A DNA stretch of 64,000 nucleotides. Origin: Promethearchaeota archaeon. Its GTDB lineage: Archaea > Asgardarchaeota > Lokiarchaeia > Sigyniarchaeales > SOKP01. This document shows, in pieces, positions 17,804-26,628 of the stretch. The stretch spans positions 62,001 to 126,000 of the forward strand of contig JAHLWS010000049.1 of assembly GCA_019057795.1 (NCBI GenBank), in the 5' to 3' direction. The notes under the pieces were generated by a model. It was not told the origin of the DNA, did no database searches, and saw nothing but the letters and a program-made list of their open reading frames with translations. The position numbers were made by a program, and so were the translations under genes. The stretch's first letter is position 1, and every line of letters starts with the position of its first letter.

Positions 17804-18553
17804 ATGGTAAAAGAAGTAAAAAAAGTAAAAGAAGTAAAAAAAGTAAAAGAAGTAAAAAAAGTAGAAGAAGTAGAGAAAGAAAAGGAAGAGAAGGAAGAAA
17901 AGGAAGTAAAAAAAGTAGAAGTAGAGGACGATGACGAATTCGACGATGAGGCTGATAAGGCTGAAGGTATCGATTACAAGATAGAGAATGTGGTAGCAAC
18001 TGTAGTTGTCGAGATCACAGAAAAAATCGATTTAAATATAATTGCTCGCAAACATGCTGATGTTGAATATAATCCTGAAAGATTTCCAGGATTAGTTATG
18101 AGAATTCTAAAACCGAAAGCAACTATCTTAATTTTCTCGACTGGAAAGATGGTAGTTACCGGTATGCGCAAAGCTTCGGAAGCCGATAGGGTTGTGGAGA
18201 AGGTGTTAAAGAATATAAGAAAAGCCGGAATAAAAGTATCCAATCCTGAAATTACCATTCAAAATATAGTAGCTAGTGGAGATTTGCACACTAATATAGA
18301 TTTAAATATGGCTGCAATTGTTATGGAGTTCGCTATGTACGAGCCAGAAGTCTTCCCTGGGTTAATCTATCGAATGCCAGACCCAAAAACCGTATTTTTA
18401 ATATTCAGCACTGGAAGGATTGTTTGTACAGGAGCAAAAAAAAGATCAATTGTTAGAGAAGCTGTAAAGTTGTTAAATGTACAGGTACGGGAGCTTGGTG
18501 TCGCAAAAAAGGACTTAGGCAATCCTGATTATCAAGATATAACCTTCATTTAA
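17804..18553 (+). CDS. tbp: TATA-binding protein with charged repeat tail
   Basis: The last ~185 residues are a full TBP saddle made of two direct repeats: IDLNIIARKHADVEYNPERF with FPGLVMRI and STGKMVVTG, then IDLNMAAIVMEF with FPGLIYRM and STGRIVCTG. It binds TATA boxes and recruits TFB and RNA polymerase. The first ~65 residues are unusual: a run of alternating Lys/Val/Glu units (KKVKEV) followed by an acidic stretch (DDDEFDDEAD). Most archaeal TBPs have almost no N-terminal tail. An internal start after the repeat is possible, but no ATG or ribosome site stands out there, and ATG 17804 is the natural start. Confidence 0.95.
   Translation: MVKEVKKVKEVKKVKEVKKVEEVEKEKEEKEEKEVKKVEVEDDDEFDDEADKAEGIDYKIENVVATVVVEITEKIDLNIIARKHADVEYNPERFPGLVMRILKPKATILIFSTGKMVVTGMRKASEADRVVEKVLKNIRKAGIKVSNPEITIQNIVASGDLHTNIDLNMAAIVMEFAMYEPEVFPGLIYRMPDPKTVFLIFSTGRIVCTGAKKRSIVREAVKLLNVQVRELGVAKKDLGNPDYQDITFI
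17812..17880 (+). repeat. Tandem AG-rich repeat coding for the TBP tail
   Basis: Imperfect 18-base units of the form GAAGTAAAAAAAGTAAAA repeat about four times inside the tbp gene, giving KEVKKV repeats. Such a tract can expand or contract by slippage in steps of whole codons because the unit is a multiple of three. Confidence 0.7.
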
Positions 18554-18669
18554 TTTATTCATTATTTATTTTTTTATTTTAAATATTATTAAGGCTAATC
18601 TTGCTTGGTTGATCTTAAATTATTTAGTTAAATTTGCAAACTACTAATTCAGCTAAATTACTCTCAAAA

Positions 18670-18732
18670 AAAGTTGTAACTGAAATTAAAACTAGTTCGT
18701 CAAGTTTTAACTAGATTTTTAATTTCAACTTT
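18670..18732. terminator. Long imperfect inverted repeat between convergent genes
   Basis: The left arm AAAGTTG...GAAATTAAAACTAGTT (18670-18697) pairs with the right arm AACTAG..TTTTAATTTCAACTTT (18709-18732), with a small bulge on each side and an 11-base loop. It lies between the convergent tbp and V4R genes. It could act as a two-way terminator or be the relic of a miniature inverted-repeat element. Confidence 0.4.
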
Positions 18733-18789
18733 ATTTTTATACCTATCACTAACAAACTCAAAATACTTGAAAGATGATGGATTTTAAAT

Positions 18790-19137
18790 TTAATCTTTTT
18801 GAAACACGATCATAAATTCACAGTATGTATTTCCTGATTGTAAACTGCAATTTACTTCTTGTGCGAAACAATGTATATTAGTCATTCTTTCAACCAAACC
18901 TGCTAATAAACCCGCTTCGAAGGAACAAAAACTTCCTTCTGTTTTAATTCCTTTATTGATAAGATCTTTAATTGAAGAATGCCCACTTAGTTTCAATTGA
19001 ACTAATTCCTCTGAACTTTCCGTAATCTCGACCTCTCCCAAATTATATTCGGTAATTTTTTTTTTAAGTGCTTCAGGTATGTTTTTAACGTCTTTAAGTT
19101 GTTTTACTTTTAGGATGGTTCCTAATTCATGATTCAT
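18790..19137 (-). CDS. V4R (hydrocarbon-binding) domain protein
   Basis: A 115-residue stand-alone domain. The stretch SFCSFEAGLLAGLVERM, then EVNCSLQSGNTYCEFMIVF, has the V4R signature: a cysteine before a Gly-x3-Gly helix, then Glu-x2-Cys and Gly-x3-Cys-x-Phe on the last strands. V4R domains bind small hydrophobic molecules or metals and are related to the TRAPP Bet3 fold. It is the last gene of a minus-strand unit with a 50-aa protein, a thioredoxin-like protein and a small GTPase, which suggests a ligand-sensing or GTPase-regulating role. That role is inferred. Confidence 0.75.
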   Translation of the reverse strand: MNHELGTILKVKQLKDVKNIPEALKKKITEYNLGEVEITESSEELVQLKLSGHSSIKDLINKGIKTEGSFCSFEAGLLAGLVERMTNIHCFAQEVNCSLQSGNTYCEFMIVFQKD

Positions 19138-19145
19138 GACTCATG

Positions 19146-19298
19146 TCATAAATTTTCATGCCCTAAATAGTAAAATATAGCCTCTAACTGATGACCTAGA
19201 GCCAACAAAGCCCCTACTTTCATATCTCCAATCTCTTTTCCATCTTCCAAATGTTTTCTCATTTGTATTAAAATTTTCGAAAGCAACGATCTATCCAT
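19146..19298 (-). CDS. Small protein, 50 aa, in the GTPase/V4R operon
   Basis: Start ATG at 19296-19298 with a strong ribosome site (AAAGGAG, complement of 19307-19313), stop TGA at 19146-19148. The 50-residue product is one or two amphipathic helices (LLSKILIQMRKHLEDG, then MKVGALLALGHQLEAIFYYLG). It ends 8 bases before the V4R start, so the two are almost surely translated together. No family recognised; it may be an adaptor or lid for the V4R protein. Confidence 0.6.
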   Translation of the reverse strand: MDRSLLSKILIQMRKHLEDGKEIGDMKVGALLALGHQLEAIFYYLGHENL

Positions 19299-19335
19299 TT
19301 TTTAAAACTCCTTTTTTTTTAATTTTTTTTTATAT

Positions 19336-19629
19336 TTATATTTTTACGGAGGAAATAAACCCATATAATATCGCGTCAATAATATCCTCCTCTTGAATAT
19401 TTAAACTTAACCTTCTATCTGCCACAATTACCGTAGGCAAGGAGGTGATTTTATATTCGGTAGTTAATTTGTAATTTTTTTCTACATCTATTTTTTCAAT
19501 ATACAATTTCTTACCAAACATTGATATATTAATTCTCTTCAGCATTTCTTCTACTGGTTTACAAGGAGAGCAATAGGATGATGAAAAGAATAAAATCCTC
19601 GGGTAACCTTGTTGAAAATTTACTGACAT
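19336..19629 (-). CDS. Thioredoxin-like protein
   Basis: A 97-residue thioredoxin fold. After the first strand (RILFFSSSYCSPCKP) it carries the redox motif CSPC, and later SLPTVIVAD with the cis-proline. It is shorter than standard thioredoxin and lacks the usual WCGPC. It could reduce disulfides on its operon partners: the V4R protein downstream is rich in cysteines and the unit starts with a GTPase. ATG 19629 is the chosen start. Confidence 0.82.
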   Translation of the reverse strand: MSVNFQQGYPRILFFSSSYCSPCKPVEEMLKRINISMFGKKLYIEKIDVEKNYKLTTEYKITSLPTVIVADRRLSLNIQEEDIIDAILYGFISSVKI

Positions 19630-19669
19630 AAATTAACCTTATGAATACCAGTAGATTATTGAATAAATT

Positions 19670-20218
19670 TTATTGATCCTTATATTTTTCATAAAGGGTT
19701 TTTATAATTGCTTGAAATGCTTCATAAACTCCAGTCCCTGTTTTTGCGCTGGTTTTGTAATATCCTAGAAAACTCTTTTCATTAGTTAGCTTTTCAACCT
19801 TGCTATCATCAAATGATTCTTTGCTCACTAAATCAATCTTGTTACCGAATAATACAATTGGAATATCTCCACAATATTTTTTAATATCATCATGCCATTC
19901 TGAGATGCTAGAAAAGCTTTTTTCTTCTTCTTCCGGCGCATGAGAAAAAACTATGATTGCGGCTTTACTTCCCTTGTAAAATGTAGGCCTCATAAAGGAA
20001 AACTCGGATTGACCTGCTATATCCCAAAAGAATAATTTAACGTGGCTATTATCAATTTTCTCGTCATATTTCGAAAATTGCGCGCCTAAAGTTTTTATAT
20101 ATTCTTTTTTAAAACTGCCTTTTGTGTATTTTTTGATTAAGGATGTTTTTCCGACAGCACCTTCACCTATCACTGTTATCTTAAACACGAAATCCTTTCT
20201 TTCATCACTTTCTTTCAT
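19670..20218 (-). CDS. Rab/Ras-like small GTPase, first gene of an operon
   Basis: A 182-residue GTPase: P-loop GEGAVGKTS at 18-26, switch I threonine in YIKTLG, G3 DIAGQ, G4 GNKID and G5 TSAKTG. It keeps the catalytic glutamine. No lipid-attachment cysteine is present. It leads a minus-strand series of GTPase, thioredoxin-like, 50-aa and V4R genes with gaps of about 40, 37 and 8 bases, so they are probably one transcript. It is diverged from the other three GTPases here. Confidence 0.93.
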   Translation of the reverse strand: MKESDERKDFVFKITVIGEGAVGKTSLIKKYTKGSFKKEYIKTLGAQFSKYDEKIDNSHVKLFFWDIAGQSEFSFMRPTFYKGSKAAIIVFSHAPEEEEKSFSSISEWHDDIKKYCGDIPIVLFGNKIDLVSKESFDDSKVEKLTNEKSFLGYYKTSAKTGTGVYEAFQAIIKTLYEKYKDQ

Positions 20219-20403
20219 AGAATCACATCACAATTTTTGTTTTGTATCTCTATTTATTTCTTCTTAACTACTTTAAAATATAAATTATAAATATTGTTTT
20301 TTATTTATATTGCTTTTTATTATACAATGAATTGTTATAAATCTTCCAGTTTCTTACAATATTAACCAGAAAAAATAACTTATAAAATAGTGATAGAAAA
20401 ATA

Positions 20404-20880
20404 ATGGTAATTTTCGATATTGTCAAAGAAATTGTCGTTAAGTTTACAAAGAATAATATTAAATTAGCAATTGCTGAATCGTGTACAGGAGGGTATATTT
20501 CAAACGCAATAACTAATATTTCTGGCGCTTCTAAAGTATTTGAACGTGGAATCATCTGTTATAGCAATAATTCTAAAATTGATCTTTTAAATGTTGATCC
20601 CGGTAGGATTGATAAATTTGGAGCAGTGTCAGAAATAGTAGCAAAACAATTGGCGTATAACATTAGAGTCCTTTCAAATGTTGACATAGGAATAGGGATT
20701 ACCGGTATCGCAGGACCTACTGGCGGTACAGCTGAAAAACCTGTAGGCTTAGTTTTTATTGGTTTTTCATCTGAAAAGGACACTATTGTGGAAAAGCATC
20801 AATTTAAGGCGGAAAGAATTACATTTAAAGAAAAAGTTTTAGAAAAAGTTCTTTCTTGGCTTCAAAATTTCTCCTTATGA
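20404..20880 (+). CDS. pncC: Nicotinamide-nucleotide amidohydrolase (CinA C-terminal domain)
   Basis: A 158-residue stand-alone PncC/CinA C-terminal domain. It has AIAESCTGG near the start with the nucleophilic serine region, SKVFERGIICYSN, and GITGIAGPTGGTAEKPVGLVF. The enzyme removes the amide of nicotinamide mononucleotide to recycle it to nicotinic acid mononucleotide for NAD. The N-terminal MoCF-like domain found in bacterial CinA is absent, as in many archaea. Confidence 0.92.
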   Translation: MVIFDIVKEIVVKFTKNNIKLAIAESCTGGYISNAITNISGASKVFERGIICYSNNSKIDLLNVDPGRIDKFGAVSEIVAKQLAYNIRVLSNVDIGIGITGIAGPTGGTAEKPVGLVFIGFSSEKDTIVEKHQFKAERITFKEKVLEKVLSWLQNFSL

Positions 20881-21047
20881 GACAACACTTTTTTCTCTAA
20901 TTTTCAAATTTTCATATTTTTTTATAGATTGAGTAAAAAAGAATGAGTAAGTAAAAAAAAATACTGAACTTATTTGAATGGAGTTATTAAAGAATAATAA
21001 TTAATGTCTTTGTTTTCGATAACGCCTTTATATTTTTTGAAAAAAAA

Positions 21048-22238
21048 TTAAGCACTGTTGATTAATTTGCCTTTTTCCATAATAAGTTTTTTTGTGCCAT
21101 CTTTATATTCAACTGTAATATTAGCTTGTGGAGCTGTAACAAAATCCCAGTGCATTTGAGAAACCGAGGTCCCTCCCATCATTTTATTCCCCCCAAAAGC
21201 AACATGTACGCTTCCATTTATTTTTTCATCTGTAAGAATGTACCCGATCGCCTTTGTTATTGTCGGATTGCAGCCGATCCCGAGTTCTGCAACATTGTAT
21301 GTGCGTAATTCAGCTAAATTCTTTTCCTTATCTATTTTTTCACTTTGTTTAAATGTAGCGATTAACTCATCCAAGTTCTCATCAGCAGTAACTTTATCGA
21401 TTAATAGTCTTCCATTCTTAAAAATTAGTTCGATATTTCTTATGATTTTATTACTAAACCTATCTTTAGTTAAAGGGCAAAAGATCGTTCCTTCGCCCTG
21501 TTTTTCGTGAGGTGGAAAGAAAACCTCTCCTGCAGGTAAATTCCCTCCCAAATCTCCTTTAGCAATCTGTTCGTCTGATAATAACCCATCATCGAGGACG
21601 ATTACGCGGTCTTCTATCGAAACCCAGAAGTTAGTTCCCAAATCATCAGTAACGTGAACTTTTCTCGCGTTTTTAAAGTTTTTAGATAAGTTTGAAGTGA
21701 TTTGTTGTAGATCTTTCTGAGGAACACTTATTCCACCCACGATAAATTTTTCAAGTAAATCATAACTTATATTATAAAAAGATGCTGCTTTTTGGGAAGG
21801 CCAACCAGCATAGCACCATTTTTTTCCTGGAGCAAACTCTTCTTTAGCTCCATAGAGGACATCTTTAATAGGAGCAAGAGCTTTAGCTCTAGCTAGCATT
21901 TTCTCTCTAGGTACTTCGTTTAAAATCGATGGGTCTTCGTAAGTTTCAATAACGATATAAGCGTCTATGTTTTCGATTAACTTCAAATAATGTTTGGGCG
22001 TAATTGCTAGAATTTCGCTTGAAATTTTTTTATCAAGGAAGAAAGTTTCTGTAAAACGATCGCTTGTGGACGAAATATGAGGAATTCCCCCTTTTCTATA
22101 CACATTTAACGCAATTTCCTCTAATAAATCTTGACTATAAATGCCTCCTTTGATGAAAACACATTCCCCTTTCTTTTTTATGTTAATACTATTAACAATA
22201 TTTTCTGCGCAAAGTTCTACTTTTTCTCTATCGATCAT
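21048..22238 (-). CDS. M29 family aminopeptidase
   Basis: A 396-residue metal aminopeptidase of the thermophilic M29 family. It shows the N-terminal Rossmann-like domain and in the C-terminal half PAGEVFFPPHE, AELGIGCNP and HVAFGGNKMMGG followed by QMHWDFV, which supply the Glu, His and Asp metal ligands. I place the start at the ATG at 22236-22238 (MIDREKVE), because the 57 residues possible upstream are AT-rich junk that would overlap the promoter of the divergent gene. It releases N-terminal residues from peptides. Confidence 0.88.
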   Translation of the reverse strand: MIDREKVELCAENIVNSINIKKKGECVFIKGGIYSQDLLEEIALNVYRKGGIPHISSTSDRFTETFFLDKKISSEILAITPKHYLKLIENIDAYIVIETYEDPSILNEVPREKMLARAKALAPIKDVLYGAKEEFAPGKKWCYAGWPSQKAASFYNISYDLLEKFIVGGISVPQKDLQQITSNLSKNFKNARKVHVTDDLGTNFWVSIEDRVIVLDDGLLSDEQIAKGDLGGNLPAGEVFFPPHEKQGEGTIFCPLTKDRFSNKIIRNIELIFKNGRLLIDKVTADENLDELIATFKQSEKIDKEKNLAELRTYNVAELGIGCNPTITKAIGYILTDEKINGSVHVAFGGNKMMGGTSVSQMHWDFVTAPQANITVEYKDGTKKLIMEKGKLINSA

Positions 22239-22426
22239 ATTTGAATTAATTTTACATATATTATTAATTTTCAATTTTACACTATGTCTAATAGTAAAGC
22301 ATATAATGAGAAACTGAAAAAATAAGTTTACAATGAATTTATTATTCATAATTGTTATATTTAAAATATCGGAACAACGAATTGTTAATAAGGTCAGAGA
22401 ATAATACACATAAAATAATAAAAATA

Positions 22427-22891
22427 ATGGTTATACGGGAAGCAGGCTTGTTATTTCGTGGATTTACATTGGTGAAAAAAAGTTATCACAAAACTACTTT
22501 AGGAAAAATCGATGCCGATCTAAGAAGTGGCTTGCTTACAGCACTCTTGAATTTTGCAGAGATTGCATTTGCTACAGGTGCTGTAGAATATTTTGAAGGA
22601 AATAAATTTACTTTAGCTTTTTTTAACGAAAAAATTTTAGCAGAAGATAGTATCGAGCCCGAGCTTTTAGTTTCGTATGCAATTATTGATAAACAGAAAA
22701 AAATAGATAAATATGTTTACAAAATCGTCCACCCTCTATTGATTAAAGTTGCTAATGAATTCAAAGCTCAAAACGAGGGAAAAAATTTATCAGAAATCTC
22801 TCAATTTAAGATCTTTAAGAAGAATCTTGATGAAATTTTTGGATCTAATACGAAAAATATTGATCAAAAACTAAAAGGATTATTTTATTAA
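22427..22891 (+). CDS. Longin/roadblock-like small protein
   Basis: A 154-residue protein starting at ATG 22427. The order IREAGLLFRGF, then a Lys-rich turn, LRSGLLTALLNFAEIAF, EYFEGNKFTLAFF and LLVSYAIIDKQKKIDKYV fits the longin-like fold used by Asgard archaea beside small GTPases and in vesicle-like complexes. The C-terminal 60 residues are helical. An upstream in-frame ATG at 22352 would add an AT-rich 25-residue leader and is less likely. Role unknown. Confidence 0.5.
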   Translation: MVIREAGLLFRGFTLVKKSYHKTTLGKIDADLRSGLLTALLNFAEIAFATGAVEYFEGNKFTLAFFNEKILAEDSIEPELLVSYAIIDKQKKIDKYVYKIVHPLLIKVANEFKAQNEGKNLSEISQFKIFKKNLDEIFGSNTKNIDQKLKGLFY

Positions 22892-22924
22892 AAAGTATAA
22901 TAATTCAAGTAATATTTTAAGATG

Positions 22925-23875
22925 TTAACTATTTTTCTTTGATTTTTTTAAAAACCATAATATTAATGGTAATGCAATCGTTGCATCTGAGATAACCGTT
23001 GAAAACTTCGCTTCTTGACTTACTTTTCCCCAAGATATTGCTTCTTGAAAAGTTGCTCCACTAAGACCGCCTTGTTCTGGGCGATCCATTGTTATTTGAA
23101 TTGCGTACTTCGCGGAATTAGGACAAAATTGCAATGATTGCAAAATAAAATTCTTAGGAACACCTCCACCAATAATACAAACGCCCGCTTGTTTAGCATC
23201 CCAAGCTAGATCAACCATCTTTAACATGTCTTTAAAGTGGTTAAGATTTAAATTTTGGTGATGAAATCCTAACTGTAAAGCCAAACCTGAATCCGTAAAA
23301 GCGGGACAAAATATTGGGACATTTTTTTTTGCACAGATTTTTAAAATAGAATTTTCATTATCAGGTAATTGGTCTCCAAGGAGCTTTAAAAAAGAACTAA
23401 CAGGCATATTTTCGTCAGGAATATCTAAATTTGATACGTAATCTTCAATACCTTCATAAACCTTATTCGGTAAATATACATCGTAGATTCTGTTTAAATC
23501 TTGTTTATGTAATTCATAATCATCAATCTTTACTTCCCCTTGTAAATGATGATATCCTAATGTTTCGGCAATATCATGAGTTAAAGAAGCGCCAGTAGTA
23601 ACAAGAATGTCAATAAAGCCTTCTTCAACGAAGTCGTGAATAACTCTTTGCATTCCTGCAGGAACTAAAGCCCCTGCAAGACCAAAAAATTTAATACATT
23701 TTTTATCCTCAATCATCTCCTTGTAAATTTCACAAGCTAAAGCTAAACGCTTAGCGTTAAATCCTGTATCTTTTAATGACTGAATAAGATCGACAATATC
23801 ATCATTCTCATCGATTTTGAATTGATTTACATTTTTCAACTTCTTTTTTATATTTTCATTTGGCATAATCATCAA
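22925..23875 (-). CDS. dys: Deoxyhypusine synthase
   Basis: A 316-residue enzyme with GLAGALVPAGMQ, DILVTTGASLTHD and PIFCPAFTDSG, and the catalytic lysine region IIGGGVPKNF. It builds deoxyhypusine on archaeal initiation factor 5A from spermidine; some archaea use agmatine instead. Here it follows an agmatinase and argS, with a 20-base overlap with the agmatinase gene, so an arginine-agmatine-polyamine supply for aIF5A is likely. The start may be the first ATG or the ATG three codons later. Confidence 0.93.
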   Translation of the reverse strand: MMIMPNENIKKKLKNVNQFKIDENDDIVDLIQSLKDTGFNAKRLALACEIYKEMIEDKKCIKFFGLAGALVPAGMQRVIHDFVEEGFIDILVTTGASLTHDIAETLGYHHLQGEVKIDDYELHKQDLNRIYDVYLPNKVYEGIEDYVSNLDIPDENMPVSSFLKLLGDQLPDNENSILKICAKKNVPIFCPAFTDSGLALQLGFHHQNLNLNHFKDMLKMVDLAWDAKQAGVCIIGGGVPKNFILQSLQFCPNSAKYAIQITMDRPEQGGLSGATFQEAISWGKVSQEAKFSTVISDATIALPLILWFLKKSKKNS

Positions 23876-24779
23876 TTTTATGTTTGTTATGAATAAAAGA
23901 AATTAATTCTATTATTAACTTAGCCGCTAAATTAGCTGTCACATTATTTAACAAATCTAAATTTGGACAAACTTCAACTAAATCAAAGGCAATAACATCA
24001 AAGTTTTTAGCCAATTTTCTTAATATTTTCCATAGTTCTCGATAAGTAAAGCCTCCAGGAATAGCATACCCTGTTCCCGGTGCTATAGAAGGGTCTAACA
24101 CATCGATATCAATCGAAATATATATCTGTTTTATATGGGAATTTTCAAAAAAATCAATAATATTATCCGTAAATTTGTCAATACCGAAATCATGGAGTAG
24201 GTAAGCGTTAAAATGAACAAGATCTTCCTTTTTTGCAAAATCTAATTCAGGGATATCTATATCCCTCGTTCCAACAATAAGCATATTATATTTATTAATA
24301 AAAGTTAATTCGTATAAACGACGGGAGATTGTAGCGTGAGAGTACAACCTTTTATCCCATTCTTTATATAAATCGAGGTGAGCGTCAAAAATTAAAACGC
24401 CAAATTCATTCTTATTTTCAAAAGAATCTGCCAAAGCTTTTACAACAGGAAAGGTGCAAAAATGGTCACCGCCTATCATTATTGGAACGACATCCTTTTT
24501 TTGACGGAAAATCAAACCTATAAATTTTTTAATTTCCTCAAGACTTTTATTAACATTAGTAGGTTCAATCGATACATTTCCTATATCAACAACTTTTAAC
24601 TTAGGTATTTCAACGCCCATTTCGGTTGTTAATGCTAAATTTGATGTAATTTCTCGAATTTTTTGAGGGGCAATGGCAGAATTAGCAGCCTTAAGAGAAG
24701 TTAAGTAGTTCCAGGGGATTCCAAAAATTACGAATCTAGTATCATTATCAATAGTCTCACCAAAATCATAAAAAGCCAT
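23856..24779 (-). CDS. speB: Agmatinase / arginase family ureohydrolase
   Basis: A 307-residue manganese ureohydrolase with the standard metal motifs: GGDHFCTF, DAHLDLY and SIDIDVLDPSIAPGTG. The last two carry the aspartates and histidine of the binuclear centre. It splits agmatine to putrescine and urea (or arginine to ornithine). The company of deoxyhypusine synthase favours agmatinase. It lies 26 bases after argS and overlaps dys. Confidence 0.9.
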   Translation of the reverse strand: MAFYDFGETIDNDTRFVIFGIPWNYLTSLKAANSAIAPQKIREITSNLALTTEMGVEIPKLKVVDIGNVSIEPTNVNKSLEEIKKFIGLIFRQKKDVVPIMIGGDHFCTFPVVKALADSFENKNEFGVLIFDAHLDLYKEWDKRLYSHATISRRLYELTFINKYNMLIVGTRDIDIPELDFAKKEDLVHFNAYLLHDFGIDKFTDNIIDFFENSHIKQIYISIDIDVLDPSIAPGTGYAIPGGFTYRELWKILRKLAKNFDVIAFDLVEVCPNLDLLNNVTANLAAKLIIELISFIHNKHKIDDYAK

Positions 24780-24805
24780 GATCCAATCCTTCTCGTCTTA
24801 GTTTG

Positions 24806-26527
24806 TTACATTTGATTTAACGTATCTATTCCCAATATATCTAATCCAATTTTGATGACGATTTGAACACATCTAATTAATAGTAACCTCGTTTTTTCTA
24901 AATCTTTATTATCAGATAAAACTTGGCAAGAAGTATAAAAAGAATTAAACGCTTGACATAAAGTTAAAAGGTATTGTGGGATTAAATGAATGTTATAATT
25001 TCTTGTTATGGAACCTAACATCTCTGGAAAATAAATTAATTGTTTAACTAAGGAGATTTCTTTTTCGTGTTTTATTAAGTCCCATTTTACATTTAAGTCA
25101 ATTGATTCTTTTGATTTCGTAATTATCGATTCAATTCTTGCGTAACAGTATTGAATGTAAGGTCCTGTTTCACCTTCAAACGAAATGCTTTGTTTAGGAT
25201 TAAAAATAAAATCCGATTTAGGGTTAAATTTCAAAATGAAAAAGGATAGCGCCGCCATACCAATAGATTTAGCTCTTTCTTTTTTTTTCTCTTCTGTAAG
25301 CTCTGGATATCTTTTATTTATCTCTTCATAAGCCAGTAATTGAATTTTAGCAATTATTTCATCCGCATCGACTACTGTTCCTTCCCGGCTTTTCATTTTT
25401 CCTTCTGGTAAATAAATCATTCCATACGACAAGTGAAATTTATCTTCCTTAAATCCGATCATATCCAAAACAGCAAATAACTGTTTAAAATATAAATCCT
25501 GTTCATTTCCCACTACATAAATGGATTTGTCGTAATTGAAATCTTCTTTTTTTTGGAAGGCTAAGTAAATATCTTGGGTAATGTACAAAGATGTCCCATC
25601 ATTTCTCAACAAGATTTTATCTGGCAAATTAAACTTTTTTTTTAGGTTAGCTATAATCGCTCCGTTTTCAGTTTTACTGAAAATGTCTTTATCTAAGCAT
25701 TTAAGGACTATATCTTTACCCTTCCAATAAATATCCGATTCAAAATACTCTTTATCAAACGATATATTTAATTTTTTGTAAGTTTCCTTAAAACCCTTAA
25801 TTGCCCAACTATTCATTTTTTTCCATAATGCTCTGACCTCAAGATCATTTTCTTCCCATAACCTAAGCAGGTTGTAGACTTCTTCTATTAACTTATCGTC
25901 TTCTTTTTCCATTTGATTATATTTAACGTAAAATTCTCCTACGAAGTGATCGGATTTTATGTTTGGCTCTTTTTTATTCCCCCACTTTTTGTAAGCGAAC
26001 ATAGATTTGCATATGTGGATTCCTCTATCATTATTTAGATTCACCTCGAAAACAAGTTCTCCTTTATATTTCAAAAGGTTTGAGAGAGAACGGCTTATTA
26101 ACATATTACGGATGTGTCCTAAGTGAAGTGGTTTATTTGTATTTGGTGCGGGGTATTCTATTACGATTCTCAACGGATCTGATTTACCTTTGCCCAATTT
26201 TTCATAGATTCTTCCGTAATCTTCTTGAAGTTTAAAAATTCCCTGTAAAACTACCTGTGGTCTTACTTTAAAATTTAAATAAGGTCCAGTCGCTTCTATG
26301 ATTTCTAAATAATCAGCTAATTTTATTCTCTTTTTTAACTCCTTTGCTATGATGTTGGGCGCTTTTTTTTCAAATTTTGCCAGCTGAAAACAAGGAAATG
26401 CATAGGAAAAATCAAAATCTGGAGGAGGTATCTCAATTAAATTCTCAATTTCAGTTATTGAAAGATTTGTAATATATTTAGCTAAAAATTCCGCAATTGT
26501 TTTTTTATCGACGATAATCATTTTCAA
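24806..26527 (-). CDS. argS: Arginyl-tRNA synthetase
   Basis: A 573-residue class I synthetase. The HIGH motif is seen as NKPLHLGHIRN, and the KMSKS equivalent is GKMKSREGTVV. The N-terminal domain (about 1-110) recognises the tRNA elbow and the C-terminal all-helical domain recognises the anticodon. It charges tRNA(Arg). It heads a three-gene operon with agmatinase and deoxyhypusine synthase, all arginine- or polyamine-related. Confidence 0.96.
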   Translation of the reverse strand: MKMIIVDKKTIAEFLAKYITNLSITEIENLIEIPPPDFDFSYAFPCFQLAKFEKKAPNIIAKELKKRIKLADYLEIIEATGPYLNFKVRPQVVLQGIFKLQEDYGRIYEKLGKGKSDPLRIVIEYPAPNTNKPLHLGHIRNMLISRSLSNLLKYKGELVFEVNLNNDRGIHICKSMFAYKKWGNKKEPNIKSDHFVGEFYVKYNQMEKEDDKLIEEVYNLLRLWEENDLEVRALWKKMNSWAIKGFKETYKKLNISFDKEYFESDIYWKGKDIVLKCLDKDIFSKTENGAIIANLKKKFNLPDKILLRNDGTSLYITQDIYLAFQKKEDFNYDKSIYVVGNEQDLYFKQLFAVLDMIGFKEDKFHLSYGMIYLPEGKMKSREGTVVDADEIIAKIQLLAYEEINKRYPELTEEKKKERAKSIGMAALSFFILKFNPKSDFIFNPKQSISFEGETGPYIQYCYARIESIITKSKESIDLNVKWDLIKHEKEISLVKQLIYFPEMLGSITRNYNIHLIPQYLLTLCQAFNSFYTSCQVLSDNKDLEKTRLLLIRCVQIVIKIGLDILGIDTLNQM

Positions 26528-26628
26528 TTACGTTAGAATCTCATATATTTTAATTATTTACTATTTATTTATTTATTATTAGCTCATAAAATTTTTGATA
26601 TTCTAATAATAGAAAAGTTGATTCATGT

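Noticed and set aside
17769..17999. Leu-rich minus-strand frame
   Set aside because: Antisense of the TBP tail repeat; an artefact of the AG-rich repeat.
22238..22409. 57-residue N-terminal extension of the M29 aminopeptidase
   Set aside because: AT-rich, no family match, and would overlap the leader of the divergent gene; MIDREKVE is the natural start.
22352..22426. Upstream ATG of the longin-like gene
   Set aside because: The extra 25 residues are AT-rich and do not fit the fold; ATG 22427 is a better start.
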